A DNA stretch of 64,000 nucleotides from Bradyrhizobium sp. AZCC 1693 (GTDB taxonomy: Bacteria > Pseudomonadota > Alphaproteobacteria > Rhizobiales > Xanthobacteraceae), in the NCBI RefSeq assembly GCF_036924745.1, contig NZ_JAZHSD010000001.1, forward strand, positions 186,001-250,000. Reading direction: 5' to 3'. The notes under the pieces are model-generated. The model made no database searches and was not told where the DNA came from. It saw nothing but the letters and a program-made list of their open reading frames with translations. The translations under genes were made by a program, and so were the position numbers. Shown here piece after piece: positions 1 to 7,382 of this stretch. Position 1 is the first letter of the stretch, and every line of letters starts with the position of its first letter.

Positions 1-117
1 ACAAGCGTACGCCGTCGATCGGTTGTGTCAACGAAACCGCTTTTATTCCCCTGGAGGCACGCTGCCCCTTGCACTCTCCCGCCGGCCACCGCGACGAAGC
101 GGGCACGAGAGCACATC

Positions 118-249
118 ATGTTCGATTGGCTGATCTCGCTCTTTATCGTGGTCGTTCTCCTGATCAAGGTTCTCGATTATCACCGCGATCGGGTTAACCG
201 CCTTCTGCCGCGGTTTCCGGCAAGGATTCTCCGGGGAGATAAAGCCTGA
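118..249 (+). CDS. possible 43-residue membrane peptide
   Basis: A short ATG reading frame encodes one clear hydrophobic segment (about residues 5-18) followed by a basic tail rich in Arg and Lys. A weak purine stretch lies upstream and no family is recognised. Its 3' end overlaps the convergent YciI-like gene by 56 bases. High-GC DNA produces such frames by chance, so this is only a candidate. Confidence 0.2.
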   Translation: MFDWLISLFIVVVLLIKVLDYHRDRVNRLLPRFPARILRGDKA

Positions 250-583
250 TCGGGCGAATCTCGTAGACGGCGGACGGATTGACCCGGCGCAGGTCGCGGG
301 CGACATCGAGCGCGGCGTCCGCGTTGTCGCAGTTCACCACATACAAGCCCAATAACTGCTCCTTGGTCTCGGCAAACGGCCCGTCGATCACCATCCCGTT
401 CCCCGGTCCGCGCAAGGTGCGGGCCTCCGCCGTGCCACCCAGCCGCGCCGCCGGCCCCAGCAGCTTGTCCGCGTTGAGCCGGTCATGCACCGCCAGCAGG
501 CCGGTCATGACAGCCGCATCCTGTTCCGGCGTCCAGGACATCACCTCGGCTTCGACGTGATAGGCGAGAATGGCATAGAGCAT
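194..583 (-). CDS. YciI/DGPF-domain protein
   Basis: A 129-residue protein starts at an ATG preceded by a good AGGGAGAA ribosome site. It carries the signature of the YCII-related (DGPF) family: an N-terminal LYAILAYH strand, a central DGPFAETKEQLLG motif and a C-terminal EIRPI strand. Members are small alpha-beta dimers, often encoded near ECF sigma factors, and their chemistry is mostly unproven; a few are dehydrochlorinases or cis-enol lyases. Length is normal for the family. Here it stands alone beside a broken kinase gene, so the context gives no substrate. Confidence 0.85.
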   Translation of the reverse strand: MLYAILAYHVEAEVMSWTPEQDAAVMTGLLAVHDRLNADKLLGPAARLGGTAEARTLRGPGNGMVIDGPFAETKEQLLGLYVVNCDNADAALDVARDLRRVNPSAVYEIRPIRLYLPGESLPETAAEGG

Positions 584-1096
584 TGGGTTCTCCCTGATAG
601 GCTGGCCGGACTGGCTGTCCCCTTAGAGGACGATTCGGCCCGGATCATCCCGACATATGGTCGCGACGAAACATTCCGGAAACACGATATATCGGATTGC
701 CCTTGAACGTGCCGCGACAAGTTCTCGACTGATGAGCAGAACGCCAGCCACGGCGCACCCTTCAAGGAGACGGTCATGCGACGCCAGCCGGCCACCATTA
801 TCTGCGATGCCGCCAGATTGCGTGCACCACAGCCGGCGTCGTCGCAAGCAGGCGACTGGCACGACGTCACCGGCCATCACCGCTACTACGGCAGTTCGGC
901 CCGTCAATGGCGGCGAGCGCATCGTCGAAGACCGCCGCGGAGCGCGCTTCGTCTGCGGTATCTGATCGCGCATTCAGACCGCCGGGCAGGGCCGCGATCG
1001 CGCCCAGCCCCCCGCAAATTCCATCACGGATCGTTCAGCACCTGTTTGACCAGCGCCTCGCGCAACCGGGCCAGTTCGCCACTGGCGTCCATTTCC
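584..1096. other. about 510 bases without a recognisable gene
   Basis: The stretch between the YciI-like gene and the histidine-kinase remnant has open frames on both strands, but none has a plausible start, ribosome site or recognisable domain. The sequence immediately before the kinase homology should encode its sensor part, but no PAS or membrane segment can be read. This is probably decayed 5' kinase sequence or unrelated filler. Confidence 0.4.
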
Positions 1097-2232
1097 CGGC
1101 TGCGCCAATCCCAGAAGATGGATGCGATCGGCCAGCTCACCGGCGGCGTTGCCCACGACTTCAACAACGTACTGACCGTCATCACCGGCACGATCGAGAT
1201 CTTGCAGGACGGTCTGGCGGACAAGCCGCAACTCGCCGCGATCGCGCAATTGATCGACGACGCGGCGACGCGCGGCGCCTCAATCACCTAGCAGCTCCTG
1301 ACATTCGCGCGCCGCCAGCCGCTGGAGCCGCGCGAGATCGAGATCAACGGCCTGGCGCTGGAGACCGCCAAGCTGCTCACGCCGATCCTCGGCGAGCACG
1401 TCGAGATCGAGACGGTGCTCGCGCCCGAGGCCTGGGGCGTGCTGGCCGATCCCTCGCAGCTTTCGGCGGCCATCGTCAATCTCGCGGTCAATGCGCGCGA
1501 CGCCATGCGCGGCGGCGGCAAGCTCACGATTGAGACCGCCAACGTGACGTTCGACGAAGCCTCCGACTGCGAGATCAAGCCCGGGCAGTTCGTGATGATC
1601 GCCGTCGGCGATACCGGTCACGGCATCCCGGCCGACATCCGCGATCGCGTGTTCGAGCCATTCTTCACCACCAAGGGGGTAGGCCGCGGCACCGGGCTCG
1701 GCCTCAGCATGGTCTACGGCTTCGCCAAGCAGACCGGCGGCGCCGTCAGGATCGAGAGCGAGGAGGGGCGCGGCACCTCGGTCAGGCTGTATCTGCCGCG
1801 CGCGGAAGGCGTGGCGCTGCGCGTTGCCGAGCCGTCATCGATCGCGGCCGCGCCGCTCGGGCGGCACGAGACCATCCTGGTGGTGGAGGACGACGCATTG
1901 GTGCGGGCTACGTGATCGCCCAGCTCGGCGGCCTCGGCTATCGCACGTTGGTCGCCAGCGACGGTACGGCGGCGCTCGCGTTGGTCGATCAGGGCACCGA
2001 ATTCGATCTCCTGTTCACCGACGTGATCATGCCCGGCGGAATGAACGGCCGCCAATTGGCGGACGCCGTGGTTGCGCGCCGTCCGGGAATGAAGGTGCTC
2101 TACACGTCCGGCTACACCGACGGCGCGATCGTGCATGAGGGCCATCTCGACCCCGGCCTAGCCCTGCTCAGAAAGCCATACCGGAAGGCAGACCTGGCGC
2201 AGAAGATCCGCGAGGTGCTCGGGAGCGGCTAG
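1097..2232 (+). pseudogene. hybrid sensor histidine kinase, broken by a nonsense codon and a frameshift
   Basis: The reading begins at [16 protein letters not shown], the usual junction into a HisKA domain; H of GVAHDFNN is the phospho-acceptor. An in-frame TAG at 1289-1291 stands where Gln is expected (ITxQLLTFARRQPL), so one C-to-T change would explain it. An HATPase domain follows (NARDAM N-box, DTGHGIP, GRGTGLGLSMVYG). A receiver domain (ILVVEDDALVR, FTDVIMPG, YTSGYTD) continues in another frame after about 1907, consistent with loss of one base within an expected Ser codon before Tyr-Val-Ile. No sensor region or start codon is visible upstream. With a missing 5' end plus two lesions it is very likely inactive. 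Confidence 0.85.
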
Positions 2233-2334
2233 AGCGTTTTCCAGCGAAGTGGGGACCGGTTCGCGTCAAGAAAACGCGTCAAATCAAAAATCTAGAGCCC
2301 CGTTCCGATTCCATCGGAACGGAAAAGGCTCTAG
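2230..2334. repeat. Bradyrhizobium-type intergenic palindromic repeat
   Basis: The segment runs from TAGAGCGTTTTCC to GGCTCTAG directly after the kinase remnant stop. It contains a perfect 8-bp hairpin, GTTCCGAT/ATCGGAAC, at 2302-2320, inside a CTAGAGCC...GGCTCTAG outer pairing. I recognise this from memory as a dispersed intergenic element of Bradyrhizobium; only one copy is seen in this window. Confidence 0.65.
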
Positions 2335-2339
2335 CCCCC

Positions 2340-2374
2340 AACAAGAAAGCGCGGCGGGATGGCTCCCGCCGCGC
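2340..2374 (-). terminator. intrinsic terminator of the minus-strand small gene
   Basis: Read on the minus strand, an 11-bp GC-rich stem (GCGCGGCGGGA pairing with TCCCGCCGCGC, loop GCCA) is followed at once by TTTCTTGTT. The T-rich tail is on the minus side only, so it terminates leftward transcripts, including that of the small gene at 2438-2482. Confidence 0.7.
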
Positions 2375-2437
2375 TCCAACTCTTGTGCTCGCTGGTCCAG
2401 GCCTGAGAGCGCCCGGAGCCAGACCTTTAAACAAGGC

Positions 2438-2482
2438 CTAGCGGGCGATCCCAGCGAGGTGACAGCGCTTGGTATAAGGCAC
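2438..2482 (-). CDS. 14-codon ORF behind a perfect Shine-Dalgarno
   Basis: A GTG start is followed by a 14-residue peptide, MPYTKRCHLAGIAR. Upstream, at 2484-2497, AAAGGAGGTGATCC is complementary to essentially the whole 3' tail of 16S rRNA, with the GGAGG core 7 bases before the GTG. An in-frame ATG at 2498-2500 would give a 20-residue variant reading through the SD. A good promoter (2517-2545) and a terminator (2340-2374) make a complete transcription unit of about 170 nt. It could be a leader peptide, a small protein or a ribosome-binding regulatory RNA. No family is recognised. Confidence 0.5.
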   Translation of the reverse strand: MPYTKRCHLAGIAR

Positions 2483-2516
2483 TGGATCACCTCCTTTCAT
2501 TGTTGGTGGAAACATC

Positions 2517-2545
2517 AATATAGGCGGCGAATCAGCCCCTGTTAA
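2517..2545 (-). promoter_or_regulatory. sigma-70-type promoter of the small minus-strand gene
   Basis: On the minus strand TTAACA (2540-2545) and TATATT (2517-2522) are separated by exactly 17 bases, each one mismatch from consensus. Predicted start is near 2510, giving a leader of about 27 nt before the GTG. Confidence 0.6.
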
Positions 2546-2653
2546 GGGTTCGGACCGGCCGGGTGCCGGGGAACAGGGCCGCTTTTAACGGAAATTAAGG
2601 GCCGCACGGGGCGGGTTGAGGCCGCTTGCATGGCGTGTTAGGTCAGCGCCAGC

Positions 2654-2727
2654 GCGGGTGTAGCTCAATGGTAGAGCAGCAGCCTTCCAAGCTGAATACG
2701 AGGGTTCGATTCCCTTCACCCGCTCCA
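2654..2727 (+). tRNA. tRNA-Gly(UCC)
   Basis: A complete 74-base cloverleaf: acceptor GCGGGTG pairs with CACCCGC (2717-2723), D arm with TAGCTCAATGGTAGAGC, anticodon loop CTTCCAA giving anticodon UCC, T arm GGGTTCGATTCCC, and encoded CCA at 2725-2727. It decodes GGA/GGG glycine codons. Its 3' half and flank recur in degenerate form at 11787-11882, so the gene appears to have served as an integration target. Confidence 0.97.
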
Positions 2728-2788
2728 ACCAATTTCAATGGCTTGGCACGAATCTTCAGATTTCATTCCGGCAAACCATTCTGACAAC
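2681..2788 (+). repeat. left copy of the tRNA-Gly 3'-half direct repeat (att-like)
   Basis: From the anticodon arm of tRNA-Gly through about 60 bases past its CCA, this sequence matches 11787-11882 with scattered mismatches and a short indel. The tRNA part differs at about 4 of 48 positions and the flank keeps blocks such as CAATTTCA and ATTCTGACAAC. The layout, an intact tRNA at one end and a 3' fragment at the other, is that of a tRNA-targeted island. Confidence 0.65.
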
Positions 2789-2987
2789 GCCGCTGACGGC
2801 CGATTTGAATTCGTCCGTTTTCAGTCTAGCGAAATGACGTCATCATCACGGCAACTAATCGCATTCCCTCATGCGCAGAACTATTCATGCGATATCCTTG
2901 GAGCTTATTTGCTGAAGTTAGCTCAAACTTGCTCGCGATGGATTGGGGCGAGAGAGGTTGGCTCGGGACGAAGTCGCCACTAGTGAA

Positions 2988-3491
2988 CTAGTGATCCCAA
3001 TCGGCGCCGGCCAAGGCCTGCGACAATTGTTGAAGCAGCGCTTTCAAATGTTCCCTGTCGGCACGGCTAAAGCTCTTGAACAGCCGCGTCTCGCGCTCAC
3101 GCGAGATATTCAGCAATTTTTCTGACAGCTTTCGTCCTTCGGCCGTCAGCCTGGCGATCGCGGCGCGGCCCCGGGTTCGGGTCTGCTCGACCGAAATAAG
3201 TTTGCGCTCCTCGAGCAGGACGAGGCTGCGGCTCACGGCCGCCTTGTCCAGATCGGCCGCCCCTGACAACTCACTGACATTGAGCGACTGGGTGCTGTTG
3301 AGCACGATCAACAGGCGCCATTCGGTCATGCTCAGGTCAAAGGCGCTGCGGTAATAGGCCGTGGTGCCGCGGAGCAGCCGCACGCCGATATTGGATATCA
3401 GCATTGCAATATGTTCTTGCGCCAGCATCCCGTAATCTTGCGGCCGTTTCGAGGGCGCATCGTTGAGCATCAATCGCTTGGGCGAAGGCAT
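2988..3491 (-). CDS. MarR-family transcriptional regulator
   Basis: A 167-residue protein from an ATG with AGGAG about 10 bases upstream; a longer frame to 3527 lacks this support. It has the MarR layout: N-terminal dimerisation helix, then a winged helix (TEWRLLIVLN, VSELSGAADLDKAAVSRSLVLLEERKLI) with a basic wing (TRTRGRAAIARLTAEGR), and C-terminal dimer helices. MarR proteins usually repress a neighbouring catabolic or efflux operon and release on binding a phenolic or CoA-linked ligand. It is divergent from the amidohydrolase operon, with palindromes between, so control of that operon and itself is the natural inference. Confidence 0.9.
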   Translation of the reverse strand: MPSPKRLMLNDAPSKRPQDYGMLAQEHIAMLISNIGVRLLRGTTAYYRSAFDLSMTEWRLLIVLNSTQSLNVSELSGAADLDKAAVSRSLVLLEERKLISVEQTRTRGRAAIARLTAEGRKLSEKLLNISRERETRLFKSFSRADREHLKALLQQLSQALAGADWDH

Positions 3492-3546
3492 CAAAGGAGT
3501 CTCCTGGCCGCTCGGCCAACTTCTCAATGCGGCGGTTCCCGCCGCC

Positions 3547-3592
3547 TTGATCTACATCAATTTACTTGACATGTCATTTATTGACGCATCAA
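3547..3592. promoter_or_regulatory. cluster of short palindromes, candidate MarR operator/promoter
   Basis: Three dyads lie between the divergent genes: TTGATCTACATCAA (3547-3560), TGACATGTCA (3567-3576) and TTGACGCATCAA (3581-3592). TTGACA-like hexamers in the same stretch could be -35 elements for the rightward operon. Two dyads share TTGA...TCAA arms, as expected of a single regulator's sites. The segment is AT-rich compared with its surroundings. Confidence 0.45.
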
Positions 3593-3661
3593 CATAAAAC
3601 AGACGCCGGCCTAGAAGCTGACCGAGAGCTGACCAAGAACCGGCGCGTCAGGGTGGTGTCC

Positions 3662-4789
3662 ATGGCAGACGGCGAGACGGCCAATGCAGAGCGTCCGGCC
3701 AGGTACGCCGGTGCGATCGATTGCGATCTTCATCCGGCCGTGCCGGGGATGAATGTGCTGCTGCCGTATCTCGACGAGTATTGGCGCGAAATGGTCTCGG
3801 TTCGCGCGCTTGATCGGCTCAACCTCGCTCTCACCAGCTATCCGCAGAACGCGCCGTTGTCGTGCCGTCCCGACTGGAAGCTCGCGGATGGCCAGAAGCC
3901 GGGCGCCTCGCTGCAGGCGATGCAGGAACATGTGCTGGACCGCTACCAGCAGCGGTTTGGAATCCTCAACTGCCTCTACGGCGCCCAGGTCATGCACAGC
4001 GAGGACATGGCGGCGGTGTTCTGCCGGGCGACCAACGACTGGATCCGGGATGAGTGGCTGAGCCGCGATCCCAGGCTGCGCGCCTCCATCGTGATTGCAG
4101 CCCATAACACCGAGCTCGCCGTCGCCGAGATCGAACGGCGCGCGGACGACATGCGGTTCGTGCAGGTGCTGATGCTGGTATCGGGCGAGGTTACGCTCGG
4201 CCGGCGGCAACTGTGGCCGATCTATCGTCTGGCGGAGAAGCTTGGCCTGCCGGTCGGAATTCACGCCGGCAGCGCCTACCGCTATGCGCCGACCGCGGTT
4301 GGATGGCCGTCCTATTTCGTCGAGGACTATGTGTCGCAATCGGCTGCCTTCGAAAACCAGTTGCAGAGCATGATCTCCGAAGGCGTCTTCGCCAAATTCC
4401 CCGCGCTCAAGGTGGTCGCGATCGAATCGGGACTGACCTGGCTGAGCGGCTTTGCCTGGCGCGCCGACAAGACCTGGAAGGGGGTTCGCGCCGAAGTGCC
4501 CTGGGTGACGCGCGCGCCATCGGAGATCGTCCGCGAGCACGTTCGCTTCACGGTCCAGCCGATCGACGCGGCCGACGAGGCGGCGGCCATCCTGCGGCTG
4601 ATTGATCACCTGCGATCCGACGAGCTGTTCCTGTTTTCGACGGATTATCCGCACTGGCAGTTCGACGGCGATGCGGCGTTGCCGGACGGACTTTCCGCAG
4701 GGCTGTTGCGCAAGATCGTCAGTGACAATGCGCTTGCGACCTATCCGCGACTGATGAAGGCCGATCGAGCCATGGAGATTGCCGTATGA
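3662..4789 (+). CDS. amidohydrolase-2 family metal-dependent hydrolase/decarboxylase (copy 1)
   Basis: About 375 residues, TIM-barrel amidohydrolase (ACMSD/amidohydrolase-2 class). The metal site is visible as DCDLHP near residues 20-25, a mid-protein GIHAGS histidine and the late TDYPHW aspartate/histidine. Such enzymes hydrolyse or non-oxidatively decarboxylate aromatic and ring-cleavage acids. The start is uncertain: the ATG chosen has only a GGGTGG-like site, and the frame stays open to 3566. Its stop overlaps the next start (ATGA), so the two are co-translated. It is clearly paralogous to the following gene. Confidence 0.88.
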   Translation: MADGETANAERPARYAGAIDCDLHPAVPGMNVLLPYLDEYWREMVSVRALDRLNLALTSYPQNAPLSCRPDWKLADGQKPGASLQAMQEHVLDRYQQRFGILNCLYGAQVMHSEDMAAVFCRATNDWIRDEWLSRDPRLRASIVIAAHNTELAVAEIERRADDMRFVQVLMLVSGEVTLGRRQLWPIYRLAEKLGLPVGIHAGSAYRYAPTAVGWPSYFVEDYVSQSAAFENQLQSMISEGVFAKFPALKVVAIESGLTWLSGFAWRADKTWKGVRAEVPWVTRAPSEIVREHVRFTVQPIDAADEAAAILRLIDHLRSDELFLFSTDYPHWQFDGDAALPDGLSAGLLRKIVSDNALATYPRLMKADRAMEIAV

Positions 4790-5889
4790 GCATCGTCGAA
4801 CTCGAGCGAAGCAGCGCCGCCAGGTCCAGGCTTCGGATCATCGATTGCGATATCCATCCCGCGATGACCTCCTGGACCGAGGTTCATCCGTATCTCGCCA
4901 GACAATGGATAGATCACCTCTCGATTTATGGCAGCCATTTGCGCCACGCATTCTCCGAAGCGCTGTCGCATCCGCGGATGTCGCCGGATGCGGCGCGGGT
5001 CGATGCCTATCCCGAGGAGGGCGGTCCGCCGGGCTCAAGCCTCGACTTGATGCGCAAGCAGCATCTCGATCCCAACGGGGTCGAGACCGGCATGTTGATC
5101 CCTCTGCGGTGGAATCCTGGCAGCCAGCGGAATCTGGATTTCGGCGTGGCCCTGACGCAGGCCATGAACACCTGGCAGGTCGAACGTTGGGTGAAGAACG
5201 AGCCGCGTCTGCGGGCATCGGTCCTGATCGCGCAGGAGGACACCGGCGCTTCGGTCGCCGAGATCGACGCGCGGGCAGGCGATCCGAGCTTCACCCAGAT
5301 TCTGGTGTTGCCGAAGACCGATGAGCCCTTCGGCCGCCGCCGCTACTGGCCGATTTTCGAGGCGGCGGTGCGCAGCAATCTGCCGATCGCCATCCATGTC
5401 GGCGGCACCAATGGCCATCCCTCCACCAGCGGAGGCTGGGCGTCCTACTACATGGAAGAGCACCATACGGTGGCGGAGACCATGCAGGCGATCCTGACCA
5501 GCCTGGTGTTCGAAGGCGTGTTCGAGCGCTTTCCGCAGCTCCGCGTGGTGATCATGGAAGGCGGGCTCGGATGGATCCCGTCGCTGACTGCGCGCATGGA
5601 CAAGCACTGGTCGCGCCTGCGCAGCGAAGTGCCGCATCTAAAGCGGCCGCCGTCGGAGTACATTCGCCAGCAGGTGTGGTTCACGACCCAACCGATGGAA
5701 GAGCCGGGAAGCGCTGCGCAGCTGATCGATCTGTTCGACCGGATCGGCTGGGATCGCCTGCTGTTCTCGACCGACTACCCGCATTGGGACTTTGACGATC
5801 CGCGCTACGCCTTCCGCGCCAACCTCAGTGAAGCGCAGCGCGACCAGATTCTCTGCAAGAACGCGCAGGCGTTCTACGGGCTGCCCTGA
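4786..5889 (+). CDS. amidohydrolase-2 family metal-dependent hydrolase/decarboxylase (copy 2)
   Basis: A 367-residue paralogue of the preceding protein: DCDIHPAMTSW metal motif near residue 22, AIHVGGTNGHP mid-protein and FSTDYPHWDFDDP near the C-terminus. It overlaps the upstream gene by four bases and the downstream Rieske gene by one (TGATG), so the three are a tight operon. Two different paralogues made together could form a hetero-oligomer or take successive steps. The substrate is not evident; this family often acts in aromatic or heterocycle breakdown. Confidence 0.9.
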   Translation: MSIVELERSSAARSRLRIIDCDIHPAMTSWTEVHPYLARQWIDHLSIYGSHLRHAFSEALSHPRMSPDAARVDAYPEEGGPPGSSLDLMRKQHLDPNGVETGMLIPLRWNPGSQRNLDFGVALTQAMNTWQVERWVKNEPRLRASVLIAQEDTGASVAEIDARAGDPSFTQILVLPKTDEPFGRRRYWPIFEAAVRSNLPIAIHVGGTNGHPSTSGGWASYYMEEHHTVAETMQAILTSLVFEGVFERFPQLRVVIMEGGLGWIPSLTARMDKHWSRLRSEVPHLKRPPSEYIRQQVWFTTQPMEEPGSAAQLIDLFDRIGWDRLLFSTDYPHWDFDDPRYAFRANLSEAQRDQILCKNAQAFYGLP

Positions 5890-6302
5890 TGGCGCGGCAC
5901 GTCGTTGCAACCGTCGATGACATCCCTCCCGGACAGCGCATGCTGGTGAAGGTGGGCGGCCGGGAAATCGGCATCTTCAATGTTGGCGGAGAGTATTTCG
6001 CCGTCGGTAACCGTTGCCCCCACGAAGGCGCATCCCTGTGCAAGGGGCGCATCGTCGGCCTGGTGGAATCCAGCGAGCCTGGATCCTACCAGTTCAGCCG
6101 GCGCGGCGAACTGTTGCGCTGCCCCTGGCACGGCTGGGAGTTCGATCTGAGGACCGGCAAATCATGGTGCGAACCCGATCGCACCAAGGTTCGCAGCTTC
6201 GACCTCAAGGTGGAATCGGGCGGGGCTCTCGTCGAAGGCGAGCTTCAGGCCGAAACTTTCCCGGTCGTGATCGAGAAGCAATATGTGGTGATTGAAGTCT
6301 GA
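5889..6302 (+). CDS. Rieske [2Fe-2S] ferredoxin-like protein
   Basis: A 137-residue protein with both halves of a Rieske cluster site: C43-P-H45 (CPHEGASLC) and C78-P-W-H81 (CPWHGWEFDL). The spacing between them (about 33 residues) is longer than in simple Rieske ferredoxins. The domain is free-standing with no oxygenase catalytic domain, so it should carry electrons to a partner or act as a redox accessory. The TGATG junction with the amidohydrolase gene points to coupled synthesis. No oxygenase or ferredoxin reductase is in the operon, so its partner must be elsewhere, or it serves the amidohydrolases in an unknown way. Confidence 0.92.
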   Translation: MARHVVATVDDIPPGQRMLVKVGGREIGIFNVGGEYFAVGNRCPHEGASLCKGRIVGLVESSEPGSYQFSRRGELLRCPWHGWEFDLRTGKSWCEPDRTKVRSFDLKVESGGALVEGELQAETFPVVIEKQYVVIEV

Positions 6303-6354
6303 CATCCGGTCGGTGTAGTCGATCGGCAAAACAATAAGACGCGTGGAGGATGCA

Positions 6355-7371
6355 GTGTTTTTGAAGCTGAAGAGAGTTGCCCTCGTTGCCCTGGTTGCCG
6401 GCTTTGCGTTCCCTGCGTCGGCAGAGGATGCGTCTTGGGATGCTGTCGTCGCCGCTGCGAAGAAAGAAGGCAAGGTCGTCGTCTACAACATGGCGCTGGG
6501 CGCGCCTTACTTCGCCGCGGTCGTAAAATCGTTCGAGAAGGAGTATGGCATCGCCGTCGAGAGCCTCGATCTGCGCGCCAGCGAACTCGTCGAACGTCTC
6601 CGGACCGAGCAATCGGCGGGGCGCTATCTCGGCGACGTCGAAATGATCACCACGACCATGATCGAGGAGCAGCTCAAGAACGGCGATTTCATCCAGAAAC
6701 TGCCGCCTATCCCGAACGCTGCCAACCTCCGGCCGCCGTTCAAGGCCACCGAATACAGCATTCCCGCCTATGTTCAGCCGATGGGGATCCTGATCAATAC
6801 CAGGCTGGTCAAGGGCGACGACGTTCCCAAGAGCTGGAACGATCTGAATTCACCGAAGTGGACGGGAAAGTTGCTCTCGGACGACATGCGTCCGCTCGGC
6901 AGCGGCAACACCCTGTTCGCGGTGCTGCAGAACAACATGGGCGCCGAGTTCAACGAAAAGCTGGCCGAGCAGAGGCCCGTCTTCAGCCGCGACATGCGCA
7001 ACGATGCCCGCCGCGTCGCCCGCGGTGAGTATCCGATCTACATTACGCAGGTTTTCGCCTTTGCCTCCGATCTCAAGGGCCTGCCGGTGAAGGTGATCGT
7101 GCCGCAGGAGGGGGCGCCTTATGCGGAGATGGATCTCGCGGTGCTGAAGAACGCCCCGCATGCCAATGCGGCGCGCGTCTTCATGCAGCATTTCCTCAAC
7201 GTGGACTCCCAGGCCCTCTACGCCAATGCCTGGATGCTTCCCGTCGTGAAGGGCGCGGCCGAGCGCGCCGATCCCGAGGCGCAGCCCTACGCCAACGCCA
7301 GGCTGATGGGAATGGCGAAGCTGTCCGAACGCCCGGACATGATGGCGCTGGCCAAGAAGCTTTATCCCTGA
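6355..7371 (+). CDS. periplasmic substrate-binding protein of an iron(III)/spermidine-type ABC importer
   Basis: About 338 residues. The GTG start is chosen because GGAGG lies five bases before it; a GTG 12 bases earlier overlaps that site. A Sec signal peptide is clear (KLKRVALVALVAGFAFPASA, cut before EDASW). The mature part begins AAKKEGKVVVYN, typical of the type 2 binding-protein cluster that includes Fbp/Afu iron binders and 2-aminoethylphosphonate or organic-acid binders. I see no signature fixing the ligand. Linkage to the amidohydrolase genes suggests uptake of an organic substrate as readily as of iron. Confidence 0.88.
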   Translation: MFLKLKRVALVALVAGFAFPASAEDASWDAVVAAAKKEGKVVVYNMALGAPYFAAVVKSFEKEYGIAVESLDLRASELVERLRTEQSAGRYLGDVEMITTTMIEEQLKNGDFIQKLPPIPNAANLRPPFKATEYSIPAYVQPMGILINTRLVKGDDVPKSWNDLNSPKWTGKLLSDDMRPLGSGNTLFAVLQNNMGAEFNEKLAEQRPVFSRDMRNDARRVARGEYPIYITQVFAFASDLKGLPVKVIVPQEGAPYAEMDLAVLKNAPHANAARVFMQHFLNVDSQALYANAWMLPVVKGAAERADPEAQPYANARLMGMAKLSERPDMMALAKKLYP

Positions 7372-7382
7372 GGCGCTGGCAG

